From CALMEH01 sp964548225 (GTDB lineage Bacteria > Acidobacteriota > Blastocatellia > Pyrinomonadales > Pyrinomonadaceae): DNA of 64,000 nucleotides. Where the stretch lies: positions 1 through 64,000 of the forward strand of contig CAZJQP010000006.1 in assembly GCA_964548225.1 (NCBI GenBank), in the 5' to 3' direction. The notes under the pieces are model-generated. The model saw nothing but the letters and a program-made list of their open reading frames with translations. It searched no databases and was not told where the DNA came from. The translations under genes and the position numbers were made by a program. This document shows, piece after piece, positions 33,771 through 42,154 of this stretch. Each line of letters opens with the position of its first letter. Positions within the stretch are counted from its first letter, which is position 1.

Positions 33771-36215
33771 TTATTTTAACTTCACCTCACGCGGCGCAAA
33801 TGTTTTATCGTCAATCGGAACATTATGTTTCACGGATTTAACAACCGTTACAGTATCGCCCATTCCGGGATTTGAGCTGACCATTTTGAAAGCCAATTTT
33901 ATGCCGTCAACTTCGCGGTAATCCGAAAAAGTTATCGAATACGGAATGCTTTGGTCGCTTGTGCTGGAAGAAACTACGCCGTTTCGTTTCATCAGCAAAA
34001 ATGTTTTCGTCGAATAAAGTTCGGTAACTTTCGTGCCTTTTTCGGGCGTAAATTCGACTGCGTAACATTCTTCGTCGCCGCATTTTTGAGTGCCTTTTAT
34101 CTCAACGGTTTTATAATTGGTTTTCCAATTCAGAAGCGCGAGCATATCTGCGCCCAAACGCATATCTTCTAATTTTTTGCCCGAATATTTTTCGACCGGC
34201 GCAAACGTATAAATTTCTTCGCCGCCCGTGCCGTCAAAAAATTCAAAACCTTTCGCAATTGTTTTGCCGAGCGCGAGAAATGTCATTTCGGTTGCGGTTT
34301 TGTTCGGCATTTTCGAGTAAATTGTCGTTGCGCCCTTCACGCCTTGATGAATCATATCAACATCGCCGACAACAATGCGTGTCTGTATTTTTCGCCAATT
34401 CGCTTCACCGCCCGCCGCTTCGATTGCTTTCGCCATTAATTCATCAACCGTGATTTTTGGCTTATTTTCGGCGGTTTCATTTGCTTTTTTGAATTCAAAT
34501 TCACCTTCCGGCTGAACAATAACGACACTTAAAACTTTGTTTTCGCCGTCGCGCTTGACCTTCAGAAAATATTCCGCTGGCAAAGGCGAAAGATTGAATT
34601 GATCTTTTGCTTTTTCGGTCAAAGCGTAAGGTTGCTGACCTGCAATATTAAGCGTAATTTTGCCGTCCGTTTCAGATTTAATTTCGATTGTTCCATTGCC
34701 CGACGGCACGGAATATTTTCCGATAAGTTCTTTCGCCGCATCATTTGACGTTTTAGTTTCAGCACTGATTCGCGTCAGAGTATAATTGCCCTGCGGCTGT
34801 TCCAAATAGATTTCCGTCGCATCGCCTTGGGCGGGTAGGAATTTCATAAAAAATCCGTCGGGCGCACCTTCAAGTTTGAAATATCTTTCGCCGACTCTTC
34901 TTAAAATATAAATCGGCTGATTCGGAGCGATTGCAACTAAATTTCCGTCCTGAATTTTGATTTCGACATCAAAACCGGCTTCCTTGAAGTTGTATTTACC
35001 AACCATTCGTTCCATCGTTTTTTGCGATAGTTGGACGTTTTCATCAACCTTGTTCGGATTTCCCAACAGATTTTCCCAAACAATCGGCATCAATTCGTTG
35101 CCCAAAGGCGAGCCGGAAACATTCGTGAGCATTACGAAACCGATGTTTTTTTCGGGAATCATCGCCACCAACGCATTAAATCCGTCAATATTTCCGCCGT
35201 GTTCGACGACTTTCAAACCGTTCCAATCGCGCAAAAACCAGCCCAAACCATAACTGATTTTGCCGTTTGGTGTGATTTTGTTTTGAACTTTCGTCCATTC
35301 GTCAAACCCTTTTTCGCTCAACATACTTTTGCCGTTGACCGAACCTTTATTCAAAACGAATTGAATCCATTTCGTCATATCGTTCGCACTTGAATTTATC
35401 GAACCTGCCGGAGCAACTTCATCAATGTCGCGGAACGGCAGACGGCGCGTTTCCTTCGTGTCGAAGTTGTATTCGTAGCCGAATGAATAATCTTTCGCCT
35501 TCTGCATCTGCTTTAAATCCATCGTTGAGTTCGTCATTCCGAGCGGTTTGAAAATCTTTTCGGGGACAAATTTTTCCCAAGGCATTTTTTGCACAGTTGC
35601 CGTAACTTCACCCGCCGCCGCAAACATTATGTTGTTGTAGAAAAATTTCTCACGCAATTTTGCCATCGGTTGCGCTTCGCCGACGACTTGAATCAATTCT
35701 TGACGATTTAATTGTCCCGTAATCATTGCCAAATCCGTGCGATTCAACCCCGAAGTATGCGCCATCAAATCACGGACAGTCATATTTTTATCCGTGTCTG
35801 CGTCTTTCATTTTGAAATACGGCAGATATTTTTTCGGCGAATCATCAAGAGAAAGTTTGCCTTCGTCCTGCGACATCAAAACACTCAAAGCCGTGAATGC
35901 TTTGGTTGCCGAACCAATTGCAAACTGCGTATCGGCAGTCGCCGGAATTTTCTTTTCAAAATCTTTGTAACCCAAACCTTTGGCGTAAATTACTTGCCCG
36001 TCTTTAACAATCGCCAAAGACATTCCCGGAATGCCGAGTTCGGCGCGGCGTTTTTCAACCTTTTCCTCGATGGTCTGCAGAGATTTCTGCAAATCCGTCG
36101 AAACTTGTGTTTGCGCCCCTGTTTGCGCGTAGCCGATTTGCGGCAATGAAACCGTAAAAATTGAAAATACTAGTGTTAGCGAAAAAAGAAATCGCAAATA
36201 TGTTTTGTTAATCAT
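33771..36215 (-). CDS. Secreted serine beta-lactamase-like hydrolase with lipoprotein-sorting-like tail
   Basis: After a signal peptide (about 1-30) comes a class C beta-lactamase/esterase domain (about 45-375) with catalytic SATK (Ser-x-x-Lys), YNN (Tyr-x-Asn) and VEHGGNIDGF (HGG in place of KTG). Two beta modules of about 100 residues follow (about 385-590, containing VGKYNFKEAGFDVEI and LIGKYSVPSGNGTIEI). The end (about 595-814) opens with ITVDELMAKAIEAAGGEANW and looks like the outer-membrane lipoprotein-sorting fold. These proteins hydrolyse peptides or esters; a resistance role is not implied. Confidence 0.85.
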   Translation of the reverse strand: MINKTYLRFLFSLTLVFSIFTVSLPQIGYAQTGAQTQVSTDLQKSLQTIEEKVEKRRAELGIPGMSLAIVKDGQVIYAKGLGYKDFEKKIPATADTQFAIGSATKAFTALSVLMSQDEGKLSLDDSPKKYLPYFKMKDADTDKNMTVRDLMAHTSGLNRTDLAMITGQLNRQELIQVVGEAQPMAKLREKFFYNNIMFAAAGEVTATVQKMPWEKFVPEKIFKPLGMTNSTMDLKQMQKAKDYSFGYEYNFDTKETRRLPFRDIDEVAPAGSINSSANDMTKWIQFVLNKGSVNGKSMLSEKGFDEWTKVQNKITPNGKISYGLGWFLRDWNGLKVVEHGGNIDGFNALVAMIPEKNIGFVMLTNVSGSPLGNELMPIVWENLLGNPNKVDENVQLSQKTMERMVGKYNFKEAGFDVEIKIQDGNLVAIAPNQPIYILRRVGERYFKLEGAPDGFFMKFLPAQGDATEIYLEQPQGNYTLTRISAETKTSNDAAKELIGKYSVPSGNGTIEIKSETDGKITLNIAGQQPYALTEKAKDQFNLSPLPAEYFLKVKRDGENKVLSVVIVQPEGEFEFKKANETAENKPKITVDELMAKAIEAAGGEANWRKIQTRIVVGDVDMIHQGVKGATTIYSKMPNKTATEMTFLALGKTIAKGFEFFDGTGGEEIYTFAPVEKYSGKKLEDMRLGADMLALLNWKTNYKTVEIKGTQKCGDEECYAVEFTPEKGTKVTELYSTKTFLLMKRNGVVSSSTSDQSIPYSITFSDYREVDGIKLAFKMVSSNPGMGDTVTVVKSVKHNVPIDDKTFAPREVKLK

Positions 36216-36280
36216 TAATGTTCTCCGAAATTTCTATGAAAAATACCGAATCTGATTACGCAAAAACACGGCGGAAAGTT

Positions 36281-36571
36281 CTAATTTTCGTCTTTTCCCG
36301 AAAGTTCAATCGCCCGCAAAACGCGCAGAGTGTTGCGGTTGACGTGCAAACCGAGCGCGACCAGACCGAAACCGACAATCGTGTAAATCGCCATCGCCGT
36401 CAAAAGCAAAAGCAGGTGAACGCGGTTTGAAAAATCCGCCAAAACCAAAAACGCCGCCAAAAAAGCGAGTTCGACAAGCGCGACTCCGACAAATGCAAAT
36501 TTGTAATTGCGCTCGTTCTGCTCGACTTTCGCCAAAGTATTCGTCCGAATTTCGTCAAGTTTGTTGTTCAT
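36281..36571 (-). CDS. Small membrane protein, third gene of the ECF sigma operon
   Basis: A 96-residue protein with two membrane helices (about 26-48 and 52-75) and charged ends. A GGAG lies 11 nt before the ATG. It may serve as an anti-sigma factor or partner for the sigma factor two genes upstream, but no zinc motif is seen. Family unknown. Confidence 0.72.
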   Translation of the reverse strand: MNNKLDEIRTNTLAKVEQNERNYKFAFVGVALVELAFLAAFLVLADFSNRVHLLLLLTAMAIYTIVGFGLVALGLHVNRNTLRVLRAIELSGKDEN

Positions 36572-36585
36572 AAATTGTAAATCTC

Positions 36586-36684
36586 CTATTTGAAAAAAAT
36601 TGCATAAACCATTGCCGGAATTAAAATTAAGGCTTCAATCACGGCTAAAACTATAATTGTTTGCTTCATTTTTTTATTGCTCAT
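36586..36684 (-). CDS. 32-residue single-helix membrane peptide
   Basis: A small open frame with MSNKKMKQ at the start, a hydrophobic helix IIVLAVIEALILIPAMVYAI and a short polar end. The ATG overlaps the sigma factor stop codon (ATGA), and GGAG lies 8 nt upstream. The next gene follows 14 nt later with its own GGAG. Coupling, a ribosome-binding site and a neat helix make a real gene plausible. Confidence 0.6.
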   Translation of the reverse strand: MSNKKMKQTIIVLAVIEALILIPAMVYAIFFK

Positions 36685-37235
36685 AATGTTCTCCGTATTT
36701 TTTTTCGCAAACTCTCCAAACCGTAAGCCAGACGCGATTTTGCCGTTCCAAGATTGATGTCCAAAATCTCCGCCGTTTCCGCCAAAGACATTTCTTCCAA
36801 ATAATGCAAAACCAAAACGGCACGGCTCGCAGGTGAAATTTCCGCTAAAATTGCAGGCAATTTTTCAATCAATTCCGGCTCGTAAATCGCTTCCGCTTCA
36901 ACCGCCGAAATTGCCGCTAAAATTTCTTCATCGCGGATTTGTTCCGTCCAGCTTTTTTCGCATTTCAAACGCCGAAAAGTTTCTCTCGAAGCGATTCGAT
37001 ACGCCCAAGCGCGAAAAACCTGCGGCTTTTCAAGCCAACGGAGTTTGCGGTAGATGATGAGAAAAACTTCCTGCAAAACGTCTTCCGCCAAATCTTCCGC
37101 GCCGCTCAAACGGCAAATATATCGAAAAAGCTGCGTTTGCACAGACTTCAAAAGTTCGTCAAAGGCTTGCAAATCGCCCGTCTGCGCCCGCAAGACCAAA
37201 AACTTTTCACGTTTTGAGAAGTCAATTTTCTCCAT
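36681..37235 (-). CDS. ECF-type sigma-70 factor
   Basis: A 184-residue sigma factor. Region 2 covers FDELLKSVQTQLFRYICRLS, EDLAEDVLQEVFLIIYRK and AWAYRIASRETFRRLK; region 4 is SLAETAEILDINLGTAKSRL with the typical SRL end of the recognition helix. Two small membrane proteins follow it in an operon. A perfect palindrome 50-80 bp upstream may be its operator. Confidence 0.92.
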   Translation of the reverse strand: MEKIDFSKREKFLVLRAQTGDLQAFDELLKSVQTQLFRYICRLSGAEDLAEDVLQEVFLIIYRKLRWLEKPQVFRAWAYRIASRETFRRLKCEKSWTEQIRDEEILAAISAVEAEAIYEPELIEKLPAILAEISPASRAVLVLHYLEEMSLAETAEILDINLGTAKSRLAYGLESLRKKIRRTL

Positions 37236-37285
37236 CCGTCTATAAAGAGATTGTAACGCCTAAAACTGTTCGGAAAGAATTGTGA

Positions 37286-37313
37286 AAAAGTTTTCCACAG
37301 GTGGAAAACTTTT
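37286..37313. promoter_or_regulatory. Perfect 13-bp inverted repeat upstream of the ECF sigma gene
   Basis: AAAAGTTTTCCAC (37286-37298), a 2-bp centre, then GTGGAAAACTTTT (37301-37313). The near-zero loop suits a dimeric regulator better than an RNA hairpin. It lies 51-78 bp before the sigma gene ATG. Confidence 0.6.
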
Positions 37314-37321
37314 CTGCGAAT

Positions 37322-37352
37322 AAAAAAAGACGCGAGGAAAACTTCCCCGCGC
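37322..37352 (-). terminator. Rho-independent terminator after the secreted-protein gene
   Basis: On the minus strand CGCGGGGAA pairs with TTCCTCGCG (one G-T) around a short loop and is followed by seven Ts. It ends transcription of the gene at 37381-37851. Confidence 0.82.
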
Positions 37353-37380
37353 CCTTTTGAGCATAAACAAATTTCGCCAA

Positions 37381-37851
37381 TTACCGCAGATTTATTCTTT
37401 CGGATTGAACGCGCATCGTCAGTTCGCCTTCCAATCTTCCTTCACCGATAATCGGGCGATCAATTTCCAATTCAATCAAAAATCTTCCCGAAGGAATGCG
37501 GTCAATCACCAATTCGGGCAATCTTTCCTGTTTGCAAATTCGCTTTGAGCGCGAACTAACACGGATTTTTTCGCCATTTGGGGTGAAACGATAGGTCGTA
37601 ACCGTAACCGTATAACAACCATCGCCGCCACCCGAAACATCAACGCCTCTAACCGTGCCGCTGATCACGATTTTGCCCGAAGGAACTTCAACCGCCGGTG
37701 TTGTAAATTTAATTTTTCGCTTATCAACCTTAAACGCAAACTTTTTCGTTTCTTCCCGCTGAGCGTTTGCCGCCACCGCGAAAAGCCCCAAAACCACAAA
37801 ACTCATCAAAAAACCTTTTACCATTATTCTCAAAATTGCTGTCATATTCAT
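37381..37851 (-). CDS. Secreted hypothetical protein
   Basis: The start is set at ATG 37851-37849, where AGGAG lies a few bases upstream and a signal peptide begins (MNMTAILRIMVKGFLMSF, cut after ANAQ). A longer in-frame start at 37950 would overlap nifS and add unlikely residues. The mature part of about 125 residues is beta-rich (KIVISGTVRGVDVSGGG, GCYTVTVTTYRF) and has a Cys pair. I do not recognise the family. Confidence 0.7.
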   Translation of the reverse strand: MNMTAILRIMVKGFLMSFVVLGLFAVAANAQREETKKFAFKVDKRKIKFTTPAVEVPSGKIVISGTVRGVDVSGGGDGCYTVTVTTYRFTPNGEKIRVSSRSKRICKQERLPELVIDRIPSGRFLIELEIDRPIIGEGRLEGELTMRVQSERINLR

Positions 37852-37946
37852 CATTTCTCCTATCTTCAATTTACGGAAGCCGATTGTTTTTCGCGCTTCA
37901 CATTGATAACTGACAGTTTTTGGAAAAACGTATCGCAAAAAAATTT

Positions 37947-39089
37947 TCACAATGAAATTTGGGAAAGTTCTTCAATAATTTTCGGCAAATTCTCCAAGAC
38001 AAAATCAACCTCGCTTTCGGTATTGTATCTGCCCAAAGAAAAGCGAATTGTGCCCATAGCTTGCGTGTATGGAATGTTCATCGCTTGCATCACGGGCGAA
38101 GCGGTGTGCGTTTCGGAATTGCAGGCTGAACCTGTGGAAACGCAAATTCCTAAATCGCTGATCCACGCCAAAATCGCTTCGCCATTGAGATTTGGGAAGG
38201 AAATATTTGATGTATTCGGCAAGCGTTTAGCGTAATCTGCCGCGCCGTTCAAACGAGAATTCGGAATTTTCTGCAAAATTTCGTTTTCGAGTCTGTTGCG
38301 AAGTGCAAAAACTTTTTCCATCGGGGAAAAATCCTGCACGAGTTCCGCCGCTTTGCCTAATCCAATTATCTGGTGAACGGCTTCCGTTCCGGCACGGCGT
38401 GAATTTTCCTGTGCGCCGCCGATAAAAAATGGTGGCAAGTTTATATTTTCCCGAACATAAAGCGCACCGCTGCCTTTTGGCGCATGGAATTTATGACCGG
38501 AAAGCGAAAGCAAATCAATCTGCGTTTCTTTCAGATTTATTGGAATTTTGCCGACAGCGTTCACCGCGTCCGTATGAAAAATCGCGTCGGAATTTGCTTT
38601 GACGATTTCGGCGATTTCCGCAACGGGAAATAAAATTCCGGTTTCGTTGTTTGCCGTCATTACGGAAACAATCGCCGTATCTTCGCGCAGAGATTTTTTT
38701 AACTCATCCAAATCCAGAAAGCCTTTTTCATCAACTTCAAGCCACGTTATTGCGTAATTACATTGTAGTTCCTCGCATAATTTCCGCACGGCTTCGTGTT
38801 CGACTTTGGTTGTAATTATATGATTTTTATGTGGATTTGCTTTGAGCGTTCCGCGAATTGCCCAATTATCGCTTTCCGTGCCGCCGGACGTGAAAACTAT
38901 TTCGTTTGAATGATTTGCGCCAATTAATGAAGCAACTTTTTCGCGTGAATCTTCAACTATATTTCTAACTTCACGACCAAATCCGTAGGCTGATGAAGGA
39001 TTTCCATAAAACTCTCGCAAAAAAGGCTTCATCGCCTCAAAAACTTCCGGTGCAATTTGCGTTGTGGCATTATTATCGAAATAAATCAT
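37947..39089 (-). CDS. nifS: Cysteine desulfurase, NifS/IscS class
   Basis: A PLP enzyme that removes sulfur from cysteine for Fe-S clusters and thiolation. Landmarks: DNNATT at the start, TSGGTESDNWA, ANNETGILFPV, PLP-binding Lys in SLSGHKFHAPKG, and the mobile-loop catalytic Cys in TGSACNSE followed by the conserved HTASPV. The loop length is that of class I (NifS/IscS) enzymes. Length 380 fits. SufU is encoded 21 kb away; whether the two cooperate is open. Confidence 0.92.
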   Translation of the reverse strand: MIYFDNNATTQIAPEVFEAMKPFLREFYGNPSSAYGFGREVRNIVEDSREKVASLIGANHSNEIVFTSGGTESDNWAIRGTLKANPHKNHIITTKVEHEAVRKLCEELQCNYAITWLEVDEKGFLDLDELKKSLREDTAIVSVMTANNETGILFPVAEIAEIVKANSDAIFHTDAVNAVGKIPINLKETQIDLLSLSGHKFHAPKGSGALYVRENINLPPFFIGGAQENSRRAGTEAVHQIIGLGKAAELVQDFSPMEKVFALRNRLENEILQKIPNSRLNGAADYAKRLPNTSNISFPNLNGEAILAWISDLGICVSTGSACNSETHTASPVMQAMNIPYTQAMGTIRFSLGRYNTESEVDFVLENLPKIIEELSQISL

Positions 39090-39093
39090 AATT

Positions 39094-39181
39094 GGTTCGT
39101 TTTTAGTTGATAGTTAATAGTTGTTAATTGATAATGTCATAGACAAGTTGCTTCAAACAACTGATAACTGACAACGAACAA
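39094..39181. repeat. Word-type inverted repeat (AGTTGATAGTT / AACTGATAACT words)
   Basis: The left arm has three AGTT-based words and the right arm holds CAACTGATAACTGACAACGAA, which is largely their complement. It fills the divergent region between nifS and the cyclase gene and so overlaps both promoters. Same word family as 54989-55080. Confidence 0.8.
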
Positions 39182-39193
39182 ATATCAAAAACT

Positions 39194-40888
39194 GTGAGCG
39201 CAATTCTTAAAATTACCGAAGCAAGCGGGAAAACTTGGGAAATAAGTTTAATTCCCGCAATGAGCTATTCAATCGGCAGAGCGAAAGAAAATGACATCGT
39301 TCTTAATGACCGCCGCGTTTCGCGTCGCCACGCGCACATTGTCGCGGAAAACGGAAAATTCAAAGTGATTGACGGTTTTATCGCCGCCAACGGAGAGATA
39401 AACCGAAGCGTCAATCGCGTCTTCGTCAATGGTCAACCGGCGTTTGAAAAAGTTCTCGAACAAGACGATAAAATTGTTATCGGCGAAAGCACTTTGGAAT
39501 TTCACCAACTCGGACAGACGATTTCAAAAATATCTTCCGCAAAAACCGAAACTCCGTTTTTGGAGCCTTCGAAATCGCTGAATTTCGACGATCAGCCGCT
39601 CGGACACACACAACTTCAAATTTCGGCAAACGAAATTATCGGAGTGCGCTCAAAAACCTCGATTGAAGCTAATTTGGTTACGCCCGAAGAGATAAAAATA
39701 CTACGACGCAAAGCGCAGATTTTAGATTTGCTTTATGAAATGAGCAAAACGCTTGGCACGGTATTTGACTTAAAAGAAATTTTTGTAAAGGCAACCGACT
39801 TGATTTTTCGCGGAACGCCTGCCGAAAGAGTTGTCGCATTGATAGCAGATGAAACGACGGACGGTAAAATTTTGGACTACAGCCTGTATCCGATTGCGAT
39901 AAAGGCACGCGACGAAAATTTGAAGAAATTAACCGAAAAATTAACAATTTCGCGCACAATAACACAAAAAGTGATGCACGATAAAGTCGCTTTGTTGTCG
40001 CAAGACGCACGAACCGATGAGCAATTTCGTGGTGCGGAATCAATTGTTTCGCAAGGTGTTCGTTCAACCATTTGCGCTCCTTTATTAACCGAATCGAATG
40101 TTCACGGCGTAATTTATGCGGACAGATTCGATCCGTTTTCGACATTCAGCGCGGAAGATTTGGAACTTATCAGCGCGGTTGCGGCACAAACAGCTGTAAC
40201 GGTTGAAACCGTCAAAGCGCACAATCGTCTGGCGCGTGAAGAAGTGGCGCGGGCAAATTACAGCCGTTTTATGCCTGAATATGTTGTCCGACAGATGCTT
40301 GAAAATCCGGATTCGTTTAAATTGGGCGGCGCAAATCAAACAGTTACCGTGCTTTTTGCGGATATTCGGGGTTTTACCTCAATGTCAGAAAAAGCAAATC
40401 CCGAAAAAATCGTCGGGCTTTTGAATAAATATTTTACGGCAATGAGCGAAATAATTTTTGCTCACGGCGGAACGCTCGACAAATATATCGGTGATGGTTT
40501 AATGGCTATTTTCGGTGCGCCGACCGCTTCACCGGAAGACGCGACAAATGCTCTGAAAACCGCCATTGCAATGCAACAACGTATCGTAACACTCAATGCG
40601 GAATTGGAAGCGGAAGGTTACAGCCGAATTCAAGCCGGCATCGGGTTGCACACGGGCGTAGCAACAATTGGTTATGTCGGCTCTGAACAAAGAAGCGAAT
40701 ACACGGCAATCGGCGACACGGTAAATCTTGCGGCGCGACTCGAATCAAATGCACTCGGCGGACAAATTTTAGTGAGCGAAGCAACGGCGGCGGCTTCGGG
40801 CGGCGCATTTTCTTTCACAATGCACGAACCTTTAACCGTAAAAAATCGCTTGCAACCTGTATCACTGTTTGAGGTAAAATGGAATTAA
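39194..40888 (+). CDS. FHA-GAF-class III adenylate/guanylate cyclase
   Basis: A 564-residue signalling enzyme starting at GTG. Residues about 5-100 form an FHA domain (SIGRAKENDIVLNDRRVSRRHAHI), which binds phosphothreonine. About 165-345 is a GAF domain. About 375-560 is a class III cyclase with the two metal-binding Asp residues in VTVLFADIRGFTS and YIGDGLMAIFG. No membrane segments. The cyclase could be tied to cell shape through the MreB-like gene that follows 79 bp downstream. Confidence 0.9.
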   Translation: MSAILKITEASGKTWEISLIPAMSYSIGRAKENDIVLNDRRVSRRHAHIVAENGKFKVIDGFIAANGEINRSVNRVFVNGQPAFEKVLEQDDKIVIGESTLEFHQLGQTISKISSAKTETPFLEPSKSLNFDDQPLGHTQLQISANEIIGVRSKTSIEANLVTPEEIKILRRKAQILDLLYEMSKTLGTVFDLKEIFVKATDLIFRGTPAERVVALIADETTDGKILDYSLYPIAIKARDENLKKLTEKLTISRTITQKVMHDKVALLSQDARTDEQFRGAESIVSQGVRSTICAPLLTESNVHGVIYADRFDPFSTFSAEDLELISAVAAQTAVTVETVKAHNRLAREEVARANYSRFMPEYVVRQMLENPDSFKLGGANQTVTVLFADIRGFTSMSEKANPEKIVGLLNKYFTAMSEIIFAHGGTLDKYIGDGLMAIFGAPTASPEDATNALKTAIAMQQRIVTLNAELEAEGYSRIQAGIGLHTGVATIGYVGSEQRSEYTAIGDTVNLAARLESNALGGQILVSEATAAASGGAFSFTMHEPLTVKNRLQPVSLFEVKWN

Positions 40889-40892
40889 AGCT

Positions 40893-40960
40893 CGGTTTCG
40901 AGTTTCGAGTTTCAGGTTTCAAGTTAAAACCCGAAACTAAAAACCCGAAACCTGAAACTA
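40893..40960. repeat. Word-type inverted repeat (GGTTTCGAGTTTC words)
   Basis: GGTTTCGAGTTTCGAGTTTC on the left is complemented by CCCGAAAC...CCCGAAACCTGAAAC on the right. It lies between the cyclase and the MreB-like gene. Same word family as 313-346 and 27233-27329. Confidence 0.88.
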
Positions 40961-40967
40961 AATTAGT

Positions 40968-42035
40968 ATGATTAAATCTCTGAAAAAACTTGTTACCGAT
41001 TCAATGGCAATTGATTTGGGAACGGCAAATACAATAATCGCTGTTAAAGGGCGCGATATTGTTTTAGACGAACCCTCAGTCGTCGCCGTTAATGAAACTA
41101 CACGCGAAATTGTTGCCTACGGTGTGGAAGCCGACGATATGCGCGGACGCGAAGCTCGTGATGTCGTTGTGGTTGCACCTTTGAGCGGCGGGGTAGTTGC
41201 CGACTTCGAGCGCACAAAAAAAATGCTCAATCATTTCGTCAAAAAAGCGAAATCCGGCGGTTCACAGGTTTCTTTGCAAGCGGTTTTGAGTATGCTCGGC
41301 GACGTAACGCACGTCGAACAACGCGCACTTCTGCACGCGGCGGAAGAATCCCACATCGGCAAAGTTTATATGATGGAAGAAGGCTTGGCGGCGGCATTCG
41401 GCGCAGGCGTAACCTCAAATGATAAAAGAGCTTCAGCCGTCATAGACATTGGTGCAGGCACAACGAATATTGCCGTTATTGCCAAAGGAACGGTCGTTCA
41501 TTCACACTCGGAACGCATCGGAAGCGCGGAAATTAATGCGGCTTTGATAACTCATTTTCGGCGGCATCGCGGCATTCAAATCGGCGAGGAAACAACCGAA
41601 CGGCTTAAAAGAGAATTTGTTTCGACATATTTGCCCGACGATATTTCCAAAACGACGTTGGTTCGAGGGCGCGATTTGCAAACCGGAAAACCGGCGGCGG
41701 TCGAAGTTACCACCGGCGAACTTTATCCGGTTGTTGAAGCCATCACACGCCGCGTCGCGCAAATTATCAGCGATACTCTGACCGAGCTCAGACCGGAAGT
41801 TTCAGCAGACATTTATGATAGAGGTGTAATTTTAACCGGCGGCGGTGCATTGCTCAACGGAATTGACCAATATATCCGCAATTTTGTAAATCTTTCGGTT
41901 ATTATTTCAGATGAACCGCGTTATGCGACCGTTCGCGGGCTTTTAAAGATGTTTGATGAGCCTGAACTTCTCGAAAAAGTTTCGCGCAATGAATTCAGCG
42001 TTCTCCAAAACGCCGAAATTCCGTTTGAAGCGTAA
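40968..42035 (+). CDS. Divergent MreB-like actin-fold protein
   Basis: A 355-residue actin-family protein with phosphate-1 IDLGTANTIIAVKGRD, phosphate-2 VIDIGAGTTNIAVI and adenosine motif VILTGGGALLNGID. It is a second copy: the canonical mreB is at 55313. It differs in places where MreB is highly conserved, e.g. LSMLGDVTHVEQ instead of IPSEITQVE. It pairs with the FHA-GAF-cyclase, not with mreC. It may make its own filament or modulate MreB. Confidence 0.87.
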   Translation: MIKSLKKLVTDSMAIDLGTANTIIAVKGRDIVLDEPSVVAVNETTREIVAYGVEADDMRGREARDVVVVAPLSGGVVADFERTKKMLNHFVKKAKSGGSQVSLQAVLSMLGDVTHVEQRALLHAAEESHIGKVYMMEEGLAAAFGAGVTSNDKRASAVIDIGAGTTNIAVIAKGTVVHSHSERIGSAEINAALITHFRRHRGIQIGEETTERLKREFVSTYLPDDISKTTLVRGRDLQTGKPAAVEVTTGELYPVVEAITRRVAQIISDTLTELRPEVSADIYDRGVILTGGGALLNGIDQYIRNFVNLSVIISDEPRYATVRGLLKMFDEPELLEKVSRNEFSVLQNAEIPFEA

Positions 42036-42042
42036 AAATTAT

Positions 42043-42140
42043 TGCAGTAAAAGTAACAGTTTTTTGTCAACAGATGAGCATAGAAAAATCTGTGTTTATC
42101 TATGCTCATCTGTGAATAATTTTCCTTCAGTGTTACTGCT
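42043..42140. repeat. Nested inverted repeat after the MreB-like gene
   Basis: The core ACAGATGAGCATAGA (42070-42084) and TCTATGCTCATCTGT (42099-42113) are perfect complements. An outer pair GCAGTAA / TTACTGC brackets it. Reuse of ATCTGTG-like words between arms and loop places it with the word-type repeats. It could also end transcription. Confidence 0.85.
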
Positions 42141-42154
42141 CGTTGTCATCAAAA

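Noticed and set aside
33771..36215. Antibiotic-resistance beta-lactamase
   Set aside because: The motifs fit the broad serine hydrolase family with long extra domains; nothing points to drug hydrolysis.
37286..37313. DnaA-box-like TTTTCCACA, possible replication origin
   Set aside because: Only one near-match inside a palindrome, no cluster of boxes, no AT-rich unwinding region and no dnaA/dnaN nearby.
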